From Chloroflexota bacterium (GTDB taxonomy: Bacteria; Chloroflexota; Dehalococcoidia; GIF9; AB-539-J10): a stretch of DNA of 13,498 nt. The position numbers and the translations under genes are program-made. Under the pieces are notes generated by a model, which did no database searches, was not told the DNA's origin, and saw only the letters and a program-made list of their open reading frames with translations. The DNA is taken from positions 1 through 13,498 of the forward strand of contig JADFUX010000097.1 of assembly GCA_015222255.1 (NCBI GenBank). The letters run 5' to 3'. Below, piece by piece: positions 1-5,479 of the stretch; the stretch's first letter is position 1, and each line of letters opens with the position of its first letter.

Positions 1-1
1 T

Positions 2-262
2 GACCTGGCTCAAGCCTTCGTTGATAAAGGCGCCTCCTCTTACCTTGCCTGGGATGCTACCGTGGACCTGGACTATGTGGATGGAGCCACAATAAGCCTG
101 ATCGAGAATCTTTGCTCTGAAAAGATTACGATAAGGGAGGCAGTCGACCTCACCATGACTCAAAAAGGACCAGACCCAAAATATGGTGCAGTGCTCAAAT
201 ACTATCCGCAGGAAACAGCCAACAAAACCCTAAGACAGCTAATTCAACCATCAAGCCCTTGA
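2..262 (+). CDS. C-terminal end of an unidentified protein, cut by the left edge
   Basis: The frame is open from the window edge to a TGA at 260-262, giving about 86 residues of a longer protein whose start is outside. The visible part begins with DLAQAFVDKGASSYLAWDA and goes on through YVDGATISLIENL to a stretch containing KGPDPKYGAVLKYYP. The pattern of a 'GA-x-x-YLAWDA' strand, then a 'YVD-AT' helix and an 'EAV' helix, resembles the C-terminal portion of caspase-like or C25-like peptidase folds and of extracytoplasmic hypothetical proteins in Dehalococcoidia and archaea. That is an impression from memory, not a search, and no catalytic residues lie in this piece. The GTG at 62 is an internal codon and should not be taken as the start. 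No terminator hairpin follows the stop. Confidence 0.6.
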   Translation, partial: DLAQAFVDKGASSYLAWDATVDLDYVDGATISLIENLCSEKITIREAVDLTMTQKGPDPKYGAVLKYYPQETANKTLRQLIQPSSP

Positions 263-305
263 AGAGGCTAGCAAAGATAGGATTGAGACCGGAGGTGAAC
301 AATCC

Positions 306-497
306 CTGAAGCAAGGTTGCCCCAAATGCGGTGCCCACTATTGCGAACGCCGGAATAAGGAATGGCTGACGTCTGACCTTGAGCTGCTTAAACGGCATTT
401 ACCAGAGATTCATAGTTCAGAAATCAGTGCCATAGCACGAAAAGGTCGCCATTCTCCAAATCAGGCAGCCGGGATGCTAGCTATCTACTCTGCATAG
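306..497 (+). CDS. possible small zinc-finger protein with a CTG start
   Basis: This frame is open from 243 to the TAG at 495-497 but has no ATG, GTG or TTG before its cysteines. A strong Shine-Dalgarno sequence, GGAGGTG at 291-297, precedes a CTG at 306, which would give a 63-residue product starting MKQGCPKCGAHYC. It holds C5-x2-C8 and H31-x4-H36, a C2H2-like zinc ligand set with a wider central spacing (22 residues) than the classical 12. The tail is basic and has no recognised domain. CTG starts are rare in bacteria, so this may instead be the remnant of a longer gene that lost its start. It lies between the left-edge gene and the zinc-ribbon gene at 541, on the same strand. The function is unknown. 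Confidence 0.35.
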   Translation: MKQGCPKCGAHYCERRNKEWLTSDLELLKRHLPEIHSSEISAIARKGRHSPNQAAGMLAIYSA

Positions 498-529
498 AAT
501 ACTCGACTGGAATGGAAAACCTGGAGCTC

Positions 530-535
530 AGGAGG
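530..535 (+). promoter_or_regulatory. ribosome binding site of the small zinc-ribbon gene
   Basis: AGGAGG lies five bases before the GTG at 541. It fixes the start of a gene that is too short to be called by length alone. Confidence 0.75.
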
Positions 536-540
536 ATATT

Positions 541-684
541 GTGGCAACAGCTTATTGCATGAAGTGTAGAAAGAAGGTAGAGATAAAGAATCCTAAGCAA
601 GTTGCACTCAGAAACAACAGCCTGGCAGTTCAAGGTGTCTGCTCTGTTTGTGGCGCAAAGGTATTCCGAATAGGGAAAGCCTAG
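541..684 (+). CDS. 47-residue zinc-ribbon protein, DUF5679 type
   Basis: A GTG start at 541 with a perfect AGGAGG upstream opens a frame of 47 codons ending at TAG 682-684. The product contains YCMKCRKKVEIKNPKQV and, after a short polar stretch, VCSVCGAKVFRIGK. C6-x2-C9 and C34-x2-C37 form two zinc knuckles. The core 'YC-KCR-K-EIKNPKQV...G-C-VCG-K-FRIGK' is what I know as the DUF5679 family of tiny zinc ribbons. Their molecular role is not established, although nucleic-acid binding is commonly guessed. The length fits the family. The gene stands alone on the plus strand, and its downstream neighbour is convergent. Recognition of the family is from memory of its pattern. The coding call itself is strong because the RBS, start, cysteine pairs and stop all agree. 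Confidence 0.85.
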   Translation: MATAYCMKCRKKVEIKNPKQVALRNNSLAVQGVCSVCGAKVFRIGKA

Positions 685-780
685 ATGGCTGGTGGGTGGC
701 TCAGCCAGCGGATTTGGAGAGGTGACAGTCTGGCTTTTTGTTGGCCTTCGCCCGGAGTTTTCCGAACGGATAATACACAC

Positions 781-796
781 TAACCAAACATGGTTA
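781..796. repeat. short inverted repeat between convergent genes
   Basis: A perfect 6-base inverted repeat (TAACCA and TGGTTA) encloses a 4-base loop, AACA. It sits between the stop of the zinc-ribbon gene and the stop of the minus-strand nuclease-like gene, where a shared terminator would be expected. The stem is AT-rich and no run of Ts follows on either strand, so it is a weak terminator candidate at best. Confidence 0.3.
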
Positions 797-805
797 ATAC
801 CTTGA

Positions 806-1990
806 TTATTTGGGGTACTCGTCCTCGTGCACGATGCTTATCTCTGGACTAAGAAGAATCCCAGTTTCTTGTTGCACCTTCTCCATTTCCCTCTGATTTT
901 GCTCTGTCCATTCAGGCATATCTAATAGAACAAAATCATATGAGCACGTTGGGCTCGCCTTTTTCTCAGTAGCAATGCCGATAACTTTTCTATTTGACTT
1001 ATACGTCCCCCGGGCAATATAACACATCCACTTAAGCATTCCCTTACGATAGTCCCTCGGTTTTGTATCATCGGCAAAAAGGAAGCAGTAGGTTACTCCC
1101 TTTAAGGCAAAAGTACGGCGAAATAGATTGTGTATCTTGTCATTATCAGCTAATACATATGCATCAAAATAGTCCTTGCTTAGGACGCGTCTCTCAAAAC
1201 GGTTTGGGCGAGCCAACTCTCTAGCAACAACTTCATATCCAGGCGATGCCTCATGAACTCTATTGATGATGTTGTCCCAACCGTAGCTTATCCTGTCTTG
1301 TTTCTTTTTCCCCCTATATTCTTGGCTATTCCGGAATTTCTCCCAAGAGCCTTGATGAATCTCCACCATGGTTGCCTCTTTCATCCTATCAAAGCTCTTG
1401 CTATTCATTAAATAGAACGCCAATAATTCCTCTTCTCCACCAAGAATGATAAGCTGTTTGTTTCCCCTGATAAGAGCCTCTTTTGCCCGGAGATAATTGG
1501 TAAAATCACTAACTGTGTCAAGCTCGTTAAGAATGAGTCGGGTGAAATCTCTAGTGAATACGTGGATAGTATATTTCTTGATATGTTCTACGAAAGAAAA
1601 AGCTGCCTCACCTTCACCAAGAAGTACAGATATTAAGTAGATTTCCTTTATGCCTGTTGCTTCAAAGAGTTCCTTACCCCTTCGTGGATTCTCCAATTCT
1701 AGGGACGTCTTTAAAGTGAAAAGTTGCCTACGAGCACCAGAAAGCTGCCTTAGATTCTTAATGACTTCACGGTTTCTATATCTACCCTCTTCATCGAGTT
1801 TCAAATCCTTGATTTGCCAAATAAGGGCGACCTCATCATATACCACTAATAAGTCACACAATTCTTTGCCACTGGGCAGTGTAGGATTTAAATAACACCA
1901 ATCTGTAAGAAAAGTCTTCAAGGCTAAATCATGAACTAGTTTCTCCGAGTTTTTACCCTTGAGACTGAAGCGTTTTTTCGAAAATTCCAT
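806..1990 (-). CDS. hypothetical protein with a PD-(D/E)xK nuclease-like N-terminal domain
   Basis: The 394-residue soluble protein starts at ATG 1990, with a purine-rich AGGAAGGGAAG upstream, and ends at TAA 806. The first 65 residues look like a restriction-endonuclease-like fold. E16 lies in the first helix, then GKELCDLLVV (41-50, with D46) and a beta strand ending IWQIK (57-61), which matches the D...(E/Q)xK catalytic pattern with Q59 in place of the usual Glu. The remaining 330 residues are charged and mixed alpha/beta, with no motif I can name, no signal peptide and no membrane segment. NERD-like or Mrr-like nucleases share this core, and the protein could be a defence or repair nuclease. 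A catalytically weak variant is also possible given Q59. It lies 126 bases downstream of tRNA-Ala on the same strand and has no methyltransferase or helicase partner in view. Coding status is confident. Function is inference. Confidence 0.8.
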   Translation of the reverse strand: MEFSKKRFSLKGKNSEKLVHDLALKTFLTDWCYLNPTLPSGKELCDLLVVYDEVALIWQIKDLKLDEEGRYRNREVIKNLRQLSGARRQLFTLKTSLELENPRRGKELFEATGIKEIYLISVLLGEGEAAFSFVEHIKKYTIHVFTRDFTRLILNELDTVSDFTNYLRAKEALIRGNKQLIILGGEEELLAFYLMNSKSFDRMKEATMVEIHQGSWEKFRNSQEYRGKKKQDRISYGWDNIINRVHEASPGYEVVARELARPNRFERRVLSKDYFDAYVLADNDKIHNLFRRTFALKGVTYCFLFADDTKPRDYRKGMLKWMCYIARGTYKSNRKVIGIATEKKASPTCSYDFVLLDMPEWTEQNQREMEKVQQETGILLSPEISIVHEDEYPK

Positions 1991-2115
1991 TCTCTGAATC
2001 TTCCCTTCCTAGTAATCACCAATTGTTGCGGAATTCTTGCTCCTCGCGAGTCGCCATCAAGCCAATAGACTTTTTGTACCCTGTAGTAGAATCTGCACGT
2101 GTGAGATGAAGTGAA

Positions 2116-2189
<74 letters not shown>

Positions 2190-2201
2190 AAGCATCGAGC
2201 T

Positions 2202-2210
2202 ATTATACCA
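2202..2210 (-). promoter_or_regulatory. extended -10 promoter of tRNA-Ala
   Basis: On the minus strand TGGTATAAT is a perfect -10 hexamer with the TGn extension, placed 12 bases before the first tRNA base. No good -35 hexamer is visible at the normal distance, which fits an extended -10 promoter. The nuclease-like gene downstream may share this transcript. Confidence 0.65.
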
Positions 2211-2408
2211 AATCTTTCCATCACCTTGCTAAGCACATCACTAGGACTCAAATTCTCCACTGCGCGGTCAAGCTCCCGGCTTACACATCCGGAGATGTGA
2301 ATACAAGACGACGTGGTGGTTCTATCCTGCCCGAATTGAATCGCACATCCAGTATTCCAATACAATAGTCGCTGTGTTTGACTCTACACTAATTGGGGCA
2401 GGCACAGA

Positions 2409-2760
2409 GTGAGACGCTGTTGTTTCATCACCATAATCATATCCTTAGTATTGAGTCTATTTGGTTGCGCTCAGCCAAGGGCCGCGCGGTAAACCACGGG
2501 CGAAATCGAGCGAATGATAGAAGTGGAGGCCAGCGACAGGACCTTGGACGATGCACAGGGATCTTTCCACGGGTGAGGAGAAATCCTCAGAAATCCCGGC
2601 TAACAAGGCTGGATTCGAGGCGAAATCAATTGATAACCTGAGTCAGAATATGTCAATATACGGTGAATTGGCCGAATACGCTGTTGGTGTTAAGGTTGAA
2701 TTCACTGAACGAGATAGGTCTACTCCTCTGGTATGCAAAGTATGCAATGCAATGTCATAA
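2409..2760 (+). pseudogene. possible decayed lipoprotein gene
   Basis: A GTG at 2409 opens a frame reading MRRCCFITIIISLVLSLFGC: a basic start, a hydrophobic helix and a lipobox (LFGC) with the modifiable cysteine, i.e. a classic lipoprotein signal peptide. The frame stops at TAA 2490-2492 only seven codons after the cysteine. The same frame then stays open and protein-like until a TGA at 2574-2576. A different frame (from about 2551) continues with a soluble-looking stretch that ends in CKVC and stops at 2758-2760. One nonsense change plus one frameshift would join these parts, so I read them as a lipoprotein gene in decay. The upstream Shine-Dalgarno is poor. The alternative is chance open frames around a fortuitous hydrophobic run. 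Confidence 0.35.
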
Positions 2761-2990
2761 GGTGGAAATAGCGGACATTCCATGTTCGAATTGCAACTAA
2801 AGCTTCTCGGGCTAGATTTCACTGATGACAATGTTGAGAAATCAACAAACGTACTTTCGCGGGCAGCATATGTCAACACTATCTGAACAACCGTTAGCCT
2901 TGAATTCCGCGCTCTATTGGCCACTGCCATGCGCACGTTTGCTGGGAGCTTTCCAGTTAGCGTGCGCAGATAGCCTTTTGAGGACAGAAA
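2761..2990 (+). other. region without an intact gene before the metallo-hydrolase gene
   Basis: The only notable content is a 34-codon frame from ATG 2782 (MFELQLKLLGLDFTDDN...) to TGA 2884-2886. The same frame resumes with EFRALLATAMRTFAGSFP and ends at a further stop near 2970. This is the same frame as the end of the possible lipoprotein pseudogene and could be more of the same debris. I see no convincing promoter, repeat or RNA structure. Confidence 0.4.
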
Positions 2991-3632
2991 ATGAAACTCA
3001 CAGTGGTTTATGACAACGAGGTGAAGAGGGAAGGGTTATGGACAGGCTATGGATTCTCCTGTTTCATAGAAGCTGAAAATATGCCATCTCTTCTATTTGA
3101 TACAGGCGGCGATAGCCCTACGCTGCTACATAATATGAAAGAGCTGAATATAGACCCAAAGGATATAGGCATAATAGTGATCTCACATCCACATGGAGAC
3201 CACACCGGTGGGCTTTTTGGAATTCTCGAAATAAATGGAACGGCTGAACTTTACCTTCCAAGCTCCTTTGGGACGCTACGTCTCGGCAGAAAGACAATCA
3301 CCGTTAGGGCCACTACCAAAATCTGTGAAGATGTCTTCTCAACTGGTGAGCTTATGGGAATAGAGCAGTCTTTGGCGCTGAGGACTGATAAGGGGGTTTT
3401 TGTGGTAACCGGATGCTCTCACCCAGGCGTAATGAATATCCTAAAGGCTGCCTCGCAATTTGGAAAGCTATATGGAATCCTTGGCGGATTTCACGGATTC
3501 CGTGACTTCAAGGCGTTGGAGGGCTTATCGTTGATTTATCCCTGTCATTGCACGGTATATAAGAGGGACATCAAACACTTATACCCAAAACGAGTCCTAG
3601 AATGCGGGGTAGGGCTGGTAGTCGAACTGTAG
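2991..3632 (+). CDS. metallo-beta-lactamase-fold hydrolase, COG1237-like
   Basis: The 213-residue protein starts at ATG 2991 with GAGG upstream. It carries the metal-binding signature HPHGDH at 66-71 (H66, H68, D70, H71), preceded by LLFDTGG (34-40), which typically precedes this motif. Further along are GCSHPG (141-146, H144), GGFHG (165-169, H168) and PCHCT (184-188). These spaced histidines and the PCHCT tail fit the COG1237 branch, annotated as 7,8-dihydropterin-6-methyl-4-(beta-D-ribofuranosyl)-aminobenzene-5'-phosphate synthase-like hydrolases. The real substrate of most bacterial members is unknown. It is shorter than the roughly 250 to 280 residues I expect, mainly because little sequence separates the HPHGDH motif from the middle of the protein. 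It has no signal peptide, so it is probably cytosolic. Its end lies 3 bases from the end of the convergent YggS gene. Confidence 0.88.
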   Translation: MKLTVVYDNEVKREGLWTGYGFSCFIEAENMPSLLFDTGGDSPTLLHNMKELNIDPKDIGIIVISHPHGDHTGGLFGILEINGTAELYLPSSFGTLRLGRKTITVRATTKICEDVFSTGELMGIEQSLALRTDKGVFVVTGCSHPGVMNILKAASQFGKLYGILGGFHGFRDFKALEGLSLIYPCHCTVYKRDIKHLYPKRVLECGVGLVVEL

Positions 3633-3635
3633 CTT

Positions 3636-4289
3636 CTAGCGTTCCCCAAATATCTTGCTTCCTATTCTGACGATATTTGCGCCTTCCTCTATAGCTATTC
3701 TATAGGAATTTGTCATCCCCATGGACAGATATTTCATCTCTACATTGGGCAAATTGAGTTCTTTGATCCTTTCAAATATCTTCCTTGTAACCACAAAGTA
3801 TGGTCTGGAATCTTCGGGATTCCCAAATCGTGGGCCCATAGTCATGAGACCCTTCACCTGTATGTTCTCGAAAGCGGAGAGCTCTCTTATGAAAGGTTCA
3901 ACATCATCCGGAAATACCCCTGATTTTTGTGGCTCCCTGCCACTATTCACCTCAATCAATACTGGCATCACTTTGCCAATCTGAGCACATCTTTTGTTGA
4001 TTTCCCTCGCTATTTCCAGAGAATCAACAGTTTCTATCATGTCAAACATCGCCACCATTCTGGCCCTGACATTATGTTTTTGAAGGGTGCCAATAAAATG
4101 CCAGTCCACCCTCTTTCCCACTACCTCACAGGCTCTCCTTGCTTCTTGGACATAATTCTCCCCGATGATTTTCACCCCTGCCTCAACCACCTCCAAGACT
4201 TCTTCAGGCGTTCTTGTTTTTGCTGCCGCTACCAATTGAACTTCGCATGGCAATTCAGCTAATATTTTCTTGACATTCTCTTCAATCAT
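3636..4289 (-). CDS. yggS: YggS/PLPBP family pyridoxal phosphate homeostasis protein
   Basis: The 217-residue protein is a single fold-III (alanine-racemase-like) barrel domain that binds PLP but has no known enzymatic reaction. Family members buffer free PLP and affect amino-acid and keto-acid balance. The PLP lysine is K24 in LVAAAKTRTPEEV. Other family blocks are IGENYVQEA (42-50), HFIGTLQ (64-70), LMTMGPRF (148-155), LSMGMTNSY (188-196) and RIGSKIFG (208-215), which supplies the phosphate-binding end of the barrel. It is slightly shorter than usual at the N terminus. ATG 4289 is the only sensible start, because an in-frame TAG lies 15 bases upstream, although the Shine-Dalgarno is weak. 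HFIGTLQ replaces the common HFIGxLQxNK pattern and TNSY replaces the common SDD/SxD motif. The gene stands alone, divergent from the J-domain gene. In many bacteria yggS sits with cell-division or proC genes, which is not the case here. Confidence 0.95.
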   Translation of the reverse strand: MIEENVKKILAELPCEVQLVAAAKTRTPEEVLEVVEAGVKIIGENYVQEARRACEVVGKRVDWHFIGTLQKHNVRARMVAMFDMIETVDSLEIAREINKRCAQIGKVMPVLIEVNSGREPQKSGVFPDDVEPFIRELSAFENIQVKGLMTMGPRFGNPEDSRPYFVVTRKIFERIKELNLPNVEMKYLSMGMTNSYRIAIEEGANIVRIGSKIFGER

Positions 4290-4469
4290 CCTAACGAACC
4301 GCTAACCCTTAAATTCATATTTGCCTTGAGCATACCTTCTGAACAATCATGCCTTCATGTCTTCTTGGGACTCAATAGCATAATCCAGACTTCCGCGTTT
4401 TACAAAAAAACTAAGCTCGAAACTGGAAAATAAGTCGTAAATCGGCAATACTTAATATAGGAGGCAAGG

Positions 4470-5129
4470 ATGGACAAGGACTACTATAAAACCTTGGGAG
4501 TACCTAGAAATACTTCCCAAGAGAAGATCAAAAAGGCGTACAGAAAGCTCGCGATGCAATTCCACCCGGATCGCAATCAGGGGAATGAAAAGTGGGCTAA
4601 TGAGAAGTTCAAGGAGATAAATGAGGCCTACGGGGTTCTGGGTGACCCAGAGAAAAGAAACCAATACGACCAATTTGGCACGGTTGGCAACGTAGGCGAC
4701 ATTTTTGGCAGCCCCTTCACCAAGACCACCTTTGAAGATTTGATGAAAGACTTCGGCGGAGCTGGTCTTGGATACGACTTTCTCGATGATATTTTCGGTG
4801 AATCGTTGAAAGGGAGAGGCTTCTCCTTCAAAATCTACGGTGCGCCGGGGCGAAGAAGCTCTCAGAGTCGGCCAGGAGGCAGAATCAACCTAGACGAGCT
4901 GTTTGCCCAGGCTCAGAGAGCTCAGCGACAAGATGTCCGCTATCAACTTACAATCAATGAAAAACAGGCCTTGGAGGGAACGAAGAAGAGATTAACCAGA
5001 AAAGGGAAAAAACTAGAAGTGCGCATCCCCCCAGGAGTGAGAACTGGCAGCGTGGTCAAACTAACCAATGCCCGCCACATAACCGATGGCCAGCCAGGAG
5101 ACATTCTGATTCAAATAAAAGTGAAATGA
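4470..5129 (+). CDS. short J-domain co-chaperone with one C-terminal substrate-binding domain
   Basis: The 219-residue protein starts at ATG 4470 with AGGAGG at 4460-4465. Residues 4-68 form a J domain with the catalytic HPD at 32-34, the motif that stimulates DnaK ATPase. A Gly/Phe-rich linker (about 70-140) has repeated DIFG and FGG elements. The end (about 155-219) resembles one DnaJ C-terminal beta domain, with [22 protein letters not shown] and GDILIQIKV. It lacks the four CxxCxGxG zinc repeats of class A DnaJ. It also has only one of the two C-terminal domains found in class B CbpA-like proteins, which run to about 300 residues. So it is a compact class B relative, and a DnaK partner is expected elsewhere in the genome. 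No dnaK or grpE is nearby. Loss of the dimerisation tail is possible but cannot be judged here. Confidence 0.93.
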   Translation: MDKDYYKTLGVPRNTSQEKIKKAYRKLAMQFHPDRNQGNEKWANEKFKEINEAYGVLGDPEKRNQYDQFGTVGNVGDIFGSPFTKTTFEDLMKDFGGAGLGYDFLDDIFGESLKGRGFSFKIYGAPGRRSSQSRPGGRINLDELFAQAQRAQRQDVRYQLTINEKQALEGTKKRLTRKGKKLEVRIPPGVRTGSVVKLTNARHITDGQPGDILIQIKVK

Positions 5130-5410
5130 ATGCTTTCTCAATCTACATGTCTGGCTACGTCCTTCTTGACGTAAGCTACTCGCTGTGACCGACTTCTTAA
5201 GAGCACTACGTATCAAGCCGTCGCTTTGTGACGCCACCAGAGCCTTTCAATCGCTGATTTCAGCAGGCTGCCCCGCGGTCTCTGACCACTTTTGGATGCT
5301 CCCACCCAGCATAGATTTACCGCAGGCATCTTAGCAGAGCGCAAAAATGTTGCATTTGAGGAAGAAAGATATCATGCAGTTCAGCCACAAGGTCGCATGA
5401 AGTTGCGATG
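5130..5410. other. gene-free stretch between the J-domain gene and the clpC promoter
   Basis: A perfect inverted repeat, TACGTC (5156-5161) and GACGTA (5168-5173) around a 6-base loop, follows the J-domain gene. It has no T-run after it, so it is at best a weak terminator. On the minus strand a 38-codon frame runs from ATG 5329 to TGA 5213-5215, and after that stop the same frame continues with SQRVAYVKKDVARHVD near 5130-5180. No Shine-Dalgarno supports it, and it could be gene debris. Nothing else is recognisable. Confidence 0.45.
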
Positions 5411-5439
5411 TTGACTAAAGGCGTAAGCGCGCTTATAAT
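5411..5439 (+). promoter_or_regulatory. near-consensus housekeeping promoter of clpC
   Basis: TTGACT at 5411-5416 and a perfect TATAAT at 5434-5439 are separated by exactly 17 bases. Transcription would begin near 5446, leaving a leader of about 35 bases before the clpC ATG. No CIRCE-like or CtsR-like direct repeat is apparent around it. Confidence 0.8.
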
Positions 5440-5469
5440 TCTGCTATCAGTAAACATCCATTGAAGATT

Positions 5470-5473
5470 GGAG
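5470..5473 (+). promoter_or_regulatory. ribosome binding site that decides the clpC start
   Basis: GGAG at 5470-5473 stands 6 bases before ATG 5480. It overlaps the in-frame TTG at 5468, so that TTG cannot be the start, and the protein begins MPTGFERF. Confidence 0.7.
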
Positions 5474-5479
5474 CATAGG

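Noticed and set aside
195-398. A 67-residue hydrophobic frame on the minus strand that looks like a membrane protein.
   Set aside because: It overlaps the left-edge gene and the zinc-finger-like ORF on the other strand, and has no supported start. The hydrophobicity is best explained as a mirror of those frames.
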